Assembly (NCBI GenBank): GCA_965220825.1
Contig: OZ244839.1
Location: 3,162,001 to 3,226,000, forward strand
Direction of reading: 5' to 3'
Source of the DNA: G965220825 sp965220825
Lineage (GTDB): Bacteria; Pseudomonadota; Alphaproteobacteria; UBA828
DNA length: 64,000 nt
This document shows positions 25,622 through 33,661 of the stretch, piece by piece. A program made the position numbers and the translations under genes. Position 1 is the first letter of the stretch, and each line of letters opens with the position of its first letter. Below the pieces are notes generated by a model, which ran no database searches, was not told the origin of the DNA, and saw nothing but the letters and a program-made list of their open reading frames with translations.

Positions 25622-26484
25622 GTTCCGCGCTTCTCGAGCCAGAGCGAGGATTCGATGGCGTCGGGCGGGAGCGGGAGCCGCCGGGCCGTGTGTCCTTCGA
25701 GGCGCGCCGCCATGCGAGTCGAGACATAGTGGGAAGAGAAGAGGGGCGCGTAGCCGCCGCCCTGGAGCAGGGCCGCGACGGCAGATTGCTCGTTGTAGCC
25801 CCGCCAGGCCCAGGCGACGGGGTAGTCGTCAGGCAGGAAGATGTCGTGAATGTGGATGAGCGTGCCCGTGCCCAGCTGCGGCAATACGCGGTTCAACAGG
25901 AAGTCCACGTCGCTGCCGGGCATCAGAATATGGCTGGAATCGACGAAGAGAAGGCCGCCGGCGCGGAGCGCTTCGAACGGGGCGAGTCCCGCCTCCTGCA
26001 GGGTCGCGCGGATGAGTTCCACCCCTTCCAGCCCCGCAAGGCTCGCGCGGGGAGCCGGGTCGATGGCGGCAATGGGGTCGGGGAGGCCGCCGTCCGCCAT
26101 TGCGCGGGCGAGAAAGCGCGTCGAGTGGCCGGAACCGACCTCCACCAGAGCGCGGGGTGCGCGTTCACGGACCAGCGCATAGGCCACGGCGGCATCGAGA
26201 CCGGGGAACCAGTCCTGGTCCCAGCGGGGCGCCGGCGGCGGCGCATGCCCGAGCGCGAGCAGGGGCTCGGCGTGACGGTCGATGGCCTCCAGCACCGTTT
26301 CGAAGGCCGCCTCATGCCGCGCGAACAGCGCCTCCAGCGATCGGTAGGGCGGCCGCTCGCCCGGTGCCGGTACCGCGCCGGCATAGCGGTAGGGGATGAA
26401 GAAGCCCCGGCGGGAGAGCCCCAGTGCCGTCGAAAGCGCCATGGCCGAGCGCCTGAGCCGCCCGCGGCGGCGTTCCCGGCTCAC
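25618..26484 (-). CDS. Class I SAM-dependent methyltransferase (Methyltransf_24-like)
   Basis: A 288-residue protein. The central domain has A-L-V-E-V-G-S-G-H-S-T-R-F-L (SAM loop, near residue 118). I-A-A-I-D-P-A-P provides the acidic strand-end residue. L-L-F-V-D-S-S-H and I-H-I-H-D-I-F-L-P-D follow, typical of the TylF/class-24 branch. The first 40 residues are basic and partly hydrophobic. GTG 26484 overlaps the stop of the MBL hydrolase gene (GTGA), so it is the last gene of the response regulator-MBL-methyltransferase run. The acceptor molecule is unknown. Confidence 0.75.
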   Translation of the reverse strand: MSRERRRGRLRRSAMALSTALGLSRRGFFIPYRYAGAVPAPGERPPYRSLEALFARHEAAFETVLEAIDRHAEPLLALGHAPPPAPRWDQDWFPGLDAAVAYALVRERAPRALVEVGSGHSTRFLARAMADGGLPDPIAAIDPAPRASLAGLEGVELIRATLQEAGLAPFEALRAGGLLFVDSSHILMPGSDVDFLLNRVLPQLGTGTLIHIHDIFLPDDYPVAWAWRGYNEQSAVAALLQGGGYAPLFSSHYVSTRMAARLEGHTARRLPLPPDAIESSLWLEKRGT

Positions 26485-27308
26485 GGGCGCAGCACGAGGC
26501 CTTCGCGCGCCACCACCGAGCCCGGACGGGCCGCCTCGAGGTCGGCGGCGACCCGGTCCATGAACCGGTCGTCGTGCGACGGGTCGTGGTGGAAGGCCAC
26601 ATAGGTGCCGACGCCCGCGGCGTCGCTCAGCCGCGCACCCTCCTGCCAGGTGGAATGCCCCCAGTCGATATGGTCGGGGAACTCTTCGTCCGTATAGGTG
26701 GAGTCGTAGATCAGCAGATCGGCACGATCCGCGAGGGCGCGCAGGGCGCGGGAGGGGCCGTCGGCCGTGTGTTCGTGATCCGTGAGGTAGCAGACCGCCC
26801 GCCCGTCGAACTCGATTCGGTAACCCGCCGCCCCGTTGGGATGGTTGAGCGGCCCGGTGAGCAGCCTTATCCCGTCGCCGAGGGAGAGCCGGTCGCCGAT
26901 CCTGAACTCCTCGAAGCTCACCCGTGCCCGCAGGGTCTCGGCATCGAGCGGTACGGCCGCATCGTCCAGAAGCCCCCGCATCAGCGTCTCGAGATCGCCG
27001 CCGAGATGGCCGGCCCTGATGTGGAGCGCGTTCGCTCCGTCCGTTGCCGGGCCGAAGTGGGGCCAGCCCCAGACATGGTCGTAGTGGGAGTGGGTCAGGA
27101 AGAGCTCGGCCTGGAACGGGCCGCGGCGCGCCAGGTCCTTACCCAGCTGGTAGAGCCCTGTGCCTGCGTCGAAGATCAGCAGCCGGTCGCCGCAGCGGAT
27201 CTCGAGGCACGGCGTGTTGCCGCCATAGCGCGCCGTTGCCGGGCCGGGGCACGGAATGCTGCCGCGCACGCCCCAGAACCGGACTGAAAATTCCGGCCGG
27301 CCGGCCAC
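26481..27308 (-). CDS. MBL-fold metallohydrolase
   Basis: A 275-residue metallo-beta-lactamase-fold protein. It opens with V-R-F-W-G-V-R-G-S-I-P-C-P-G and Y-G-G-N-T-P-C. The metal motif T-H-S-H-Y-D-H-V-W-G gives H73, H75, D77 and H78. A further T-D-H-E-H-T and a late F-H-H-D-P-S complete the site. This N-terminal pattern is common to phosphodiesterase-like MBL proteins often found beside signalling genes. The start lies 4 bases after the response-regulator stop, so the two are almost certainly co-expressed. The substrate may be a cyclic nucleotide or phosphodiester, but this is only a family hint. Confidence 0.82.
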   Translation of the reverse strand: MAGRPEFSVRFWGVRGSIPCPGPATARYGGNTPCLEIRCGDRLLIFDAGTGLYQLGKDLARRGPFQAELFLTHSHYDHVWGWPHFGPATDGANALHIRAGHLGGDLETLMRGLLDDAAVPLDAETLRARVSFEEFRIGDRLSLGDGIRLLTGPLNHPNGAAGYRIEFDGRAVCYLTDHEHTADGPSRALRALADRADLLIYDSTYTDEEFPDHIDWGHSTWQEGARLSDAAGVGTYVAFHHDPSHDDRFMDRVAADLEAARPGSVVAREGLVLRP

Positions 27309-27312
27309 GGTG

Positions 27313-28002
27313 TCAGGGCACCAGGCGGTAGCCGCCGCTCTCGGTCACCAGAATCCGGGCATGGGACGGATCGGGTTCGATTTTCTGCCGCAGCCGGTAG
27401 ATATGGGTCTCCAGGGTGTGGGTGGTCACGTCGGCGCTGTAGCCCCAGACTTCGGTGAGCAATACGTCGCGGGAGACCGCCCGCTCACGTGCGCGGTGGA
27501 GATATTTGAGGATTGCCGATTCCTTTTCGGTAAGCCGGATCTTGTTCGTGCCGTCGGAGGCGACGAGCAGCTTGAGCGCGGGCTTGAAGCGGTAACGCCC
27601 GATGGCGAAGGTCGCGTCTTCGCTCTGCTCGTGCTGGCGGAGATGGGCGCGGATGCGCGCAAGCAGCACGCCGATATGGAACGGCTTGGTGACATAGTCG
27701 TTCGCACCCGCATCGAGGCTCAGGATGGTGTTCGCCTCGCCGTCGGTCGCCGTGAGCACGATGATGGGGACGGTGACACCCCTCTGCCGCAGCAGCCTGC
27801 AGAGCTTCCGCCCGTCCATGTCCGGCAGGCCGATATCGAGGAGTATCAGGTCGAAACCGCCGCCCTCGACGGCCGCGAGGGTGGAGCGTCCGTCGACCGT
27901 CTCCCGGGTCGCGAATTCCCCGTGCACGCCGAATTGCTCCACCAGGGAATGGCGGAGCGCATCGTCATCATCGACAATGAGGATGGTCTTCCGGGTGCTC
28001 AT
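27313..28002 (-). CDS. OmpR/PhoB-type response regulator
   Basis: A 229-residue regulator. The receiver domain has D11-D12, the phosphorylated D56 in L-L-D-I-G-L-P-D-M-D-G, and K106 in Y-V-T-K-P-F. The C-terminal winged helix includes L-T-E-K-E-S-A-I-L-K-Y-L, E-V-W-G-Y and T-H-T-L-E-T-H-I-Y-R-L-R-Q-K-I-E, the DNA-recognition helix region. ATG 28000-28002 follows AGGAAAAGGGG and the D-D motif starts 10 residues on; a longer frame exists but lacks these. No histidine kinase is encoded anywhere in the window. The MBL hydrolase and a methyltransferase follow in the same transcript, so they may be the output or part of the signal control. Confidence 0.9.
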   Translation of the reverse strand: MSTRKTILIVDDDDALRHSLVEQFGVHGEFATRETVDGRSTLAAVEGGGFDLILLDIGLPDMDGRKLCRLLRQRGVTVPIIVLTATDGEANTILSLDAGANDYVTKPFHIGVLLARIRAHLRQHEQSEDATFAIGRYRFKPALKLLVASDGTNKIRLTEKESAILKYLHRARERAVSRDVLLTEVWGYSADVTTHTLETHIYRLRQKIEPDPSHARILVTESGGYRLVP

Positions 28003-28084
28003 CCCCTTTTCCTGAACGCCGCCCGCGCGGGCCATCATAATGGCCCGATTTTGCGGGCCGCAATCGTGACCGCGGGGCGACCGG

Positions 28085-29137
28085 TCATGTCGCCGCGCCG
28101 GCGAGCGCCCGTTTCAGAAGGCCGTTGCGCGCCGCCCCCGCCATCGCCTGCGCCGTTTCCACCGTGAACGGGCCGTCGCGCTCCAGCACCACCTCCACCC
28201 TGTTGCCGGGCCCGAACGCGATCTCGCGCTCGCCGTCGAGCGCCACCACGCCGCGCTCCAGACGGACGGGATGGGGCGTCCCCTCCTCGATGGGAACGAT
28301 CCGTTCCACGCCGATCTCCGCCATCAGCCCCGGCGCCAGCGGTGCGCAGACGGCCATGCCCGCACGCCCGTCGGTCGCGAGATCGAGGACCATGCCGTGG
28401 GGCTCGTCCCGCGAGACCGGGTGCAGGAGGCCGGCAATGGACGAAAGCCCGATGGCGTCGGCTTCAGCGAAGGTGACGAACAGCTGGTCCAGGGCTTCGG
28501 CCCGCCACAGCGCCTTTGCCCCGGTCCACGTCTCGGCGCTGATGCAGACGTCCACCAGTGCGATATCGGCGGGCCGCCCGTCCACCAGAATGCGGAGAAG
28601 CTTGTTGCGGCGCACCGCGTCGTCGCGCTCCAGCGCTCCGGTCGCCACGAGGCCCGCAGCGAGCCCCGCCACCGTCGCTTCGCGCATTGCGGGAAAGACG
28701 TTGTTGGTGCCGGTCGACAGCGGGATGAGCGGCACGGTGCCGCAGGCCCGCGCGACCAGGCGGTTGGTGCCGTCGCCGCCGAGCACGACGATTCCGCCGA
28801 CGCCATGTTCGACCATGCGCGTGGTCGCTTCCAACGTGTCCTGAGGGGAGTCCTCGATGGGCATGTCGAGGAAAACGACCTCGGGCCAAGTCTGGTCCGG
28901 CGGCGGCCCGTGGGCCAACGCGCGCCTGACGCGATCCGCGATGCCGCTCTCGTCCGGCGCCATGTAGCAGGTGCGAACGCCCACCGCGCCGAGCGCCGAA
29001 AAGATGCGCGTGATCATGTTGCGCTTCTCGGCGATCGGAAATACCGATGCCTGGGCGACCAGCCGGCGAATGTCCCTGCCGGAAGCGGGGTTGGCGACGA
29101 TCCCCACCGCGGCGCCTGCGGCCGATGCGTTTGTCAT
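28085..29137 (-). CDS. ATP-NAD kinase / AcoX-like protein
   Basis: A 350-residue protein with the diacylglycerol/NAD-kinase fold. I-V-A-N-P-A-S-G-R-D-I-R-R is at residues 13-25, and the nucleotide loop G-G-D-G-T-N-R (near residue 120) replaces the G-G-D-G-T of NAD kinases. L-S-T-G-T-N-N-V-F follows. This combination, with A-S-V-F-P-I-A-E-K-R-N-M, is typical of the AcoX group linked to acetoin catabolism, whose reaction is not settled. No acetoin dehydrogenase genes are present here. A Pi-dependent promoter-like site lies in the 87-base divergent gap to the NUDIX gene. NAD phosphorylation is possible but not shown by the sequence. Confidence 0.78.
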   Translation of the reverse strand: MTNASAAGAAVGIVANPASGRDIRRLVAQASVFPIAEKRNMITRIFSALGAVGVRTCYMAPDESGIADRVRRALAHGPPPDQTWPEVVFLDMPIEDSPQDTLEATTRMVEHGVGGIVVLGGDGTNRLVARACGTVPLIPLSTGTNNVFPAMREATVAGLAAGLVATGALERDDAVRRNKLLRILVDGRPADIALVDVCISAETWTGAKALWRAEALDQLFVTFAEADAIGLSSIAGLLHPVSRDEPHGMVLDLATDGRAGMAVCAPLAPGLMAEIGVERIVPIEEGTPHPVRLERGVVALDGEREIAFGPGNRVEVVLERDGPFTVETAQAMAGAARNGLLKRALAGAAT

Positions 29138-29156
29138 GGTTTCCCCATGGATGCGC

Positions 29157-29186
29157 TATATAGCCCGGCGGACGCGCCGCCGTCAC
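29157..29186 (-). promoter_or_regulatory. Candidate promoter for the AcoX-like gene
   Basis: On the minus strand GTGACG (29181-29186) and TATATA (29157-29162) are spaced by 18 bases, and the downstream box is 20 bases before the AcoX-like start. TATATA reads the same on both strands, but no well-spaced upstream box is seen for the NUDIX direction. Confidence 0.4.
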
Positions 29187-29224
29187 GGGCGGGACGGAGG
29201 CATGCTATAGAACCGGTCGATGGG

Positions 29225-29659
29225 ATGGTGGAACGCTGGAGAGCAGGGACCTTGCCCGGCCCGACAAACCTTCGCGTCTACGGCGTCCTGCTGCGAGGCG
29301 GGGACGTACTCATATCCGCCGAGCGGGTGGCCGGACGCGATGTGCTCAAGCTTCCCGGCGGCGCAGTGGAGGCGGGCGAGACGCCCGAGCGCGCGCTCAA
29401 GCGGGAGTTCGTGGAGGAAGCAAGCCTCGCAATCGAGCCCGTTCGCCTCCTTCACGCGCCCGGTACGCTCTACAGCCATTGGATCCACGGCCCCTATACG
29501 CCGATCTACTACGAGGTTGCCGGCTCGGGCACGCCGCTCACGCCACCGGGCGAGCCTCTGGTCTTGCGCTTCATGGCGCCGCGGATTGCCATGGAAAGCG
29601 GCCTTATGGCGGCACCGGAAATCGTGGCCCTGAACCGCGTCCTGCCCGAAGCGGCGTAG
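29225..29659 (+). CDS. NUDIX hydrolase
   Basis: A 144-residue NUDIX protein that would hydrolyse a nucleoside-diphosphate-linked compound. The catalytic box runs G-G-A-V-E-A-G-E-T-P-E-R-A-L-K-R-E-F-V-E (about residues 50-69) and continues E-A-S-L, matching G-x5-E-x7-R-E-x2-E-E. ATG 29225 gives the usual length; the frame is open further upstream through the antisense of the AcoX-like gene. It is divergent from that gene and lies 20 bases before the HlyD-type adaptor gene. The substrate cannot be predicted. Confidence 0.85.
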   Translation: MVERWRAGTLPGPTNLRVYGVLLRGGDVLISAERVAGRDVLKLPGGAVEAGETPERALKREFVEEASLAIEPVRLLHAPGTLYSHWIHGPYTPIYYEVAGSGTPLTPPGEPLVLRFMAPRIAMESGLMAAPEIVALNRVLPEAA

Positions 29660-29679
29660 CGGCAGCGGAAGGAAACACA

Positions 29680-30876
29680 ATGCCAGCAATGCATAACCGG
29701 TTCCCGCGCGGGTCGTTACTCTGGGGCGCCCTCGCGGCGGCCACTGGCCTGGCGGCATCGGTGCCGCAGGCCGCGGCCCAGGAAGGCAGCCTGGTGGGCG
29801 TGGACGAGGTGCGTGTCGTCGCCATGTCGCGGACCGTGCCGGTCATCGGGCGCCTGATCGCCCTTCAGACGGGCCCCGTGGCGGCGCGGACCGCGGGCCC
29901 CGTCGCCGAGGTTCGCGTCGAGGTGGGCGACAGTTTGAAGAAAGGGGACGTGATCGCCGTCGTGGATACGCGTCGTCTGCGCGCCCAGCGCCGTCAGCTT
30001 GCGGCGTCGGTCGACGAGGCAGAGGCGCGTATCGAGCAGGCCGTGGCGGAGGCGGCGCTGCGACGGCAGGAGCTGGGTCGGCTTGCGCGGCTGCGCGATT
30101 CGGCGGCCTTCAGTCAGAGCCGTTTCGAAGACGCCCAACAACAGACGGTCATCGCGGAGCGCGCCGTCGACACGGCGGACGCACTCCGTGCGAGCGCCGC
30201 CGCGCGGGGCGCGCTGGTGGAAATCGACATCGCCTGGTCCGAGATCGAGGCGCCCTATCCGGGCGTGGTCGCACGCCTTCACACCCAGGTGGGCGCGTGG
30301 CTCGGCGTGGGCGATCCCGTGGTTACCATGATCAACGACCGCGACCTGGAGGTGGAGGTCGGCGTGCCCTCCAACCGGTTGGAATCCTTGGAGGCGGGTG
30401 TGGTGGTCCCGATCACGCTCGACGACGGCACGAGCCACGACGCCGTGGTGCGCGCCATCGTGCCGGAGGAGGATTCCTTCACCCGCACCCGCCAGGTGCG
30501 GCTGACGCCCCGGTTCGGGCCGACGCGCAAGCCGCTCGCGGTGAACCAGTCGCTCACGGCGGCGCTGCCCGTGGGCCTTGGCCGCGATGCGCTGACGGTG
30601 CACAAGGACGCCATCGTCCGCAATCAGGGCCAGGCCTTCGTCTATGTCGCCCAGAACGGGCTGGCGGAGATCCGTCCGGTGATGCTCGGCGATGCCATCG
30701 GGAGCCGCTTCGAGGTGCTCGGCGGCCTCGCGCCGGGAGACGCAGCCGTCGTCCGCGGCAACGAGCGATTGCGGCCCGGCCAGCCCATAGCGATCGGGCC
30801 GGGCGGCGGCCAGATGGGCGAGCGCGGCCCGGGCGAAGAGAAACCGCGCGAGGACGAGGCGGGCAAGGCGGGATAG
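29680..30876 (+). CDS. HlyD-family periplasmic adaptor (RND efflux-type membrane fusion protein), orphan
   Basis: A 398-residue membrane fusion protein. A signal peptide (L-L-W-G-A-L-A-A-A-T-G-L, cleavage near A-A-A-Q) precedes the lipoyl half-motif G-P-V-A-E-V-R-V-E-V-G-D-S-L-K-K-G-D. An alpha-hairpin of about 80 residues rich in Q/R/A follows (near 105-185). Then come the second lipoyl half-motif A-P-Y-P-G-V-V-A-R-L and a beta-barrel with V-G-V-P-S-N-R-L-E. The tail after residue 375 is Gly/Glu-rich. It would bridge an inner-membrane pump to an outer-membrane channel, but no RND, MFS or ABC pump gene follows; the next gene is an L,D-transpeptidase 14 bases later. Confidence 0.82.
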   Translation: MPAMHNRFPRGSLLWGALAAATGLAASVPQAAAQEGSLVGVDEVRVVAMSRTVPVIGRLIALQTGPVAARTAGPVAEVRVEVGDSLKKGDVIAVVDTRRLRAQRRQLAASVDEAEARIEQAVAEAALRRQELGRLARLRDSAAFSQSRFEDAQQQTVIAERAVDTADALRASAAARGALVEIDIAWSEIEAPYPGVVARLHTQVGAWLGVGDPVVTMINDRDLEVEVGVPSNRLESLEAGVVVPITLDDGTSHDAVVRAIVPEEDSFTRTRQVRLTPRFGPTRKPLAVNQSLTAALPVGLGRDALTVHKDAIVRNQGQAFVYVAQNGLAEIRPVMLGDAIGSRFEVLGGLAPGDAAVVRGNERLRPGQPIAIGPGGGQMGERGPGEEKPREDEAGKAG

Positions 30877-30890
30877 CCGGGCTCCGCGCC

Positions 30891-31406
30891 ATGGGTTCGG
30901 AAGGGCGCGTCCTCGTCCTCCATCCGCCGAACCGCCTGGTGTGGCACGATCGCTCCTTCGCCTGCGCAATCGGTGCGGGTGGCGTCCGCGCCCACAAGCG
31001 CGAGGGGGATGGCGCGACGCCCGCCGGCCGCTTCCCCCTGCGCCGCGTCCTCTACCGGGCCGACCGCCTTCCGGCTCCCCGGACCGCCCTCCCCCTCGCG
31101 CCGCTCGCCCCGCGGGACGGCTGGTGCGACGATCCGGCCGACCCGCTCTACAACCGCCCGGTGTGCCGCCCCTACGGCGCGCGCCATGAGATGCTCTGGC
31201 GCGAGGACGGCGTCTACGACATCGTCGTCATCCTCGGTTACAACGACGACCCGCCCGTGCCGCACCGCGGCAGTGCGGTCTTCTTGCATCTGGCCCGCCC
31301 CGATTACGCATCGACCGCCGGCTGCGTTGCCGTCTCTCTCCCCGACATGTTGGCGATTCTCGCCCGCGCCGCGCCCGGTACCGCGCTCCATATCCCCGGC
31401 GGATAG
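30891..31406 (+). CDS. L,D-transpeptidase family protein (YkuD domain)
   Basis: A 171-residue YkuD-domain protein of the short, signal-less kind (compare YafK/ErfK variants). The catalytic block is H133 in F-L-H-L-A-R plus S-T-A-G-C145-V-A-V. G-R-F-P-L-R-R-V-L-Y-R at about residues 47-57 matches the G-x-F-x-L/I segment before the core. The first residues are V-L-V-L-H-P-P, with no signal peptide visible at this start. Either the protein is exported in another way, or it acts in the cytoplasm on a precursor, or the start is misplaced; ATG 30891 is the only sensible one near the adaptor stop. Confidence 0.78.
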   Translation: MGSEGRVLVLHPPNRLVWHDRSFACAIGAGGVRAHKREGDGATPAGRFPLRRVLYRADRLPAPRTALPLAPLAPRDGWCDDPADPLYNRPVCRPYGARHEMLWREDGVYDIVVILGYNDDPPVPHRGSAVFLHLARPDYASTAGCVAVSLPDMLAILARAAPGTALHIPGG

Positions 31407-31458
31407 GCACGCGGTACGCGCGATCGCCGGACGCGCCGGGCGACCGCGTATGGGGTGC

Positions 31459-32307
31459 TCAGCTTCGCGAGTCCTCGGGACCGGCGCCGCTCAGCGCGCG
31501 GACCATGCCGTGAAGAGTCTGGATATCCTGGCGGGTGGGAGCCATGCGCTCGAACATGGTCCGCATGTTGAGGGCCATCTTGGGGCGCATCTCCGGTGTC
31601 GGGTAGAAGTCCCGCGCATCGAGCACCGCTTCCAGATGACCGAAGAAGTGCAGCACTTCCTTCTTCGTCGCCATGGGTTCGCCAGCCGATGTGGGTGGGT
31701 AGTGCGCGCCATGCGCCGGGTCCGCCATGCGCCATTCATAGGCCGCAAGCAGCACCGCCTGCGCCAGGTTGAGCGAGGCGAAGCCGGGGTTGAGCGGCGC
31801 GCGGACGATGGCGTCCGCCAGCACCAGTTCCTCGTTTTTGAGCCCCGCCTTCTCCGGTCCGAAAAGCAGCCCGGTGCGTGCCCCGTCGCGCGCAGCCTCA
31901 CGCATGGAACGCGCGGCCTCCCGCGGCGTAAGCATGGGTTTCAGCAGCTCCCGCGGCCGGGCGGTGGTGGCGTAGAGAGTGTTGAGGTCCGCCACCGCCT
32001 CCGCGACGCTCGGGAAGAGGCGCGCCCGCGCCAGGACGGCGTCCGCACCCGCCGCCGCGATCAACGCCTTGACGTTGGGCCAGCCGTCCCGCGGGCGGAC
32101 CAGGCGGAGGTCGCCCAGGCCGCAATTCAGCATGGCGCGGGCGGCGGTGCCGATGTTCTCTCCGAGTTGCGGGCGGACCAGCACCACGGCCGGCGCCGCC
32201 GGGTCGATATGGTCGGGGGCTTCGCTCTTGCGCCGGTTGGACTGAACCGGCGCAAGCGCGGAGGGCGGCGGCCCCTCAGCCCGCCCGTCGCCAGATGGTG
32301 CCGCCAC
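31459..32307 (-). CDS. trmJ: tRNA (cytidine/uridine-2'-O)-methyltransferase TrmJ
   Basis: A 282-residue SPOUT methyltransferase; TrmJ methylates the ribose at tRNA position 32. V-V-L-V-R-P-Q-L-G-E-N-I-G-T-A-A-R-A-M-L is the N-terminal signature (near residues 40-59). L-L-F-G-P-E-K-A-G-L and L-N-L-A-Q-A-V-L-L form the knotted SAM site. A C-terminal helical extension with F-F-G-H-L-E completes the TrmJ architecture. No ATG exists between the cysS stop and the catalytic domain; GTG 32307 is chosen because GGAGGACC lies 3-10 bases before it. That start lies 32 bases inside cysS. A later GTG near the V-V-L-V-R segment is the alternative. Confidence 0.85.
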   Translation of the reverse strand: MAAPSGDGRAEGPPPSALAPVQSNRRKSEAPDHIDPAAPAVVLVRPQLGENIGTAARAMLNCGLGDLRLVRPRDGWPNVKALIAAAGADAVLARARLFPSVAEAVADLNTLYATTARPRELLKPMLTPREAARSMREAARDGARTGLLFGPEKAGLKNEELVLADAIVRAPLNPGFASLNLAQAVLLAAYEWRMADPAHGAHYPPTSAGEPMATKKEVLHFFGHLEAVLDARDFYPTPEMRPKMALNMRTMFERMAPTRQDIQTLHGMVRALSGAGPEDSRS

Positions 32308-33661
32308 GGCGGTCCTCCAGGACGATTCCTTGCGCCGCGAGCCGATCCCGGATGCGGTCCGCTTCGGCGAAGTCCCGCGCGGCGCGAGCGGAAGCGCGTG
32401 CCTCGAGGGCGGTTTCGATCTCCCCGTCGCTCGGGCCGTCGGCCTCGTGGGTGCCGTGAAACCAGCGTTCCGGGTCCTGCTGAAGCAGGCCGAGCAATGC
32501 CCCGGAGCCCCGCAAGAGGGCGCCTGCCCGATCCTGCTCGGCACGCTCCGCTCCGGTCTTGTTCACCGCGCCCGCAAGGCGATGGAGGCGGGCGAGCGCA
32601 CGCGGCGTGTTGAGGTCGTCCGCAAGCGCCGCCTCCACTTCCGGATCGACCGGGGCGTTCTCGTCCTCCGCCCCGGGCCCGGCCGTGCGGAGTGCGGCGT
32701 AGAGGCGGTCCAGATTGGTGCGGGCGCGGGCAACGCCCGTATCCGTCCAGTCCAGGGGGTGGCGGTAGTGGGTGCCGAGCATGAAGAGACGGATCGCCTC
32801 CCCGGGCGCCAAGGCCAGTGCGTCCCGGATCGTCACCGTGTTGCCGAGGGATTTCGACATTTTTTCGCCGTTAACGGTGAGGAAGCCGTTATGGACCCAG
32901 TGGCGAGCGAAGGGCTTGTGTCCGCTGGCGCATTCGCTCTGGGCGATCTCGTTTTCGTGATGGGGGAAGATCAGATCCGCGCCGCCGCCATGGATGTCGA
33001 CGGTGAGGCCGAGATGCCGGCGGCACATGGCGGAGCATTCCAGATGCCAGCCAGGCCGGCCCCGGCCCCAGGGGCTCTCCCAGCCCGGCATGGTCTCGTC
33101 GCTCGGTTTCCACAGCACGAAATCCGCCGGATCCCGCTTGTAGGGCGCGACCTCCACCCGGGCGCCCGCCACCATTTCCGTGCGGTCGCGGTGCGAGAGC
33201 TTGCCGTAGTCGGCGTCCGACGGCACGTGGAACAGCACATGCCCCTCCGCCTCGTAGGCGTGGCCCGCCGCGAGCAGCGTCTCGATAAGCGCGATCATTT
33301 CTGGAATATGCCCGGTGGCACGCGGCTCCACGTCCGGTTCCAGAGCGCCGAGCGCCGCGACGTCCCGGTGGAACGCCTCGGTGGTGCGGGCGGTCACCGC
33401 CCCGATGGTCTCGTCCCGCGACTTTGCGGCGGCGGCGATCTTGTCGTCGATGTCCGTAATGTTGCGGACATAGGTTACGGAGGCGTAACGCCGCTTCAGC
33501 AGGCGATAGAGCACGTCGAACACGATCACCGGCCGGGCGTTGCCGATATGGGCGAGGTCGTAGACCGTGGGGCCGCAGACATACATTCCCACATGGTCGG
33601 GCCGGGCGGTCTCCAACGGCTCCTTGCGCCGGGTCAGCGTGTTGTGGAGGAGGATCGTCAC
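32276..33661 (-). CDS. cysS: Cysteinyl-tRNA synthetase
   Basis: A 461-residue class I synthetase of ordinary length. The zinc ligand C29 in Y-V-C-G-P-T-V-Y begins the active site. H-I-G-N (38-41) is the HIGH motif, and K-M-S-K-S (267-271) is the second ATP motif. W-H-L-E-C-S-A-M and H-H-E-N-E-I-A complete the zinc-binding set. The anticodon-side DALR-like helical domain occupies the C-terminus. The gene starts with GTG at 33659-33661, overlapping the nadE stop by four bases (GTGA), and its end overlaps the proposed trmJ start. Confidence 0.97.
   Translation of the reverse strand: MTILLHNTLTRRKEPLETARPDHVGMYVCGPTVYDLAHIGNARPVIVFDVLYRLLKRRYASVTYVRNITDIDDKIAAAAKSRDETIGAVTARTTEAFHRDVAALGALEPDVEPRATGHIPEMIALIETLLAAGHAYEAEGHVLFHVPSDADYGKLSHRDRTEMVAGARVEVAPYKRDPADFVLWKPSDETMPGWESPWGRGRPGWHLECSAMCRRHLGLTVDIHGGGADLIFPHHENEIAQSECASGHKPFARHWVHNGFLTVNGEKMSKSLGNTVTIRDALALAPGEAIRLFMLGTHYRHPLDWTDTGVARARTNLDRLYAALRTAGPGAEDENAPVDPEVEAALADDLNTPRALARLHRLAGAVNKTGAERAEQDRAGALLRGSGALLGLLQQDPERWFHGTHEADGPSDGEIETALEARASARAARDFAEADRIRDRLAAQGIVLEDRRGGTIWRRAG

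Noticed and set aside
28085..29137. True NAD kinase
   Set aside because: The G-G-D-G-T-N-R loop and N-terminal pattern fit the AcoX group better; NAD kinases are shorter, so I kept the broader call.
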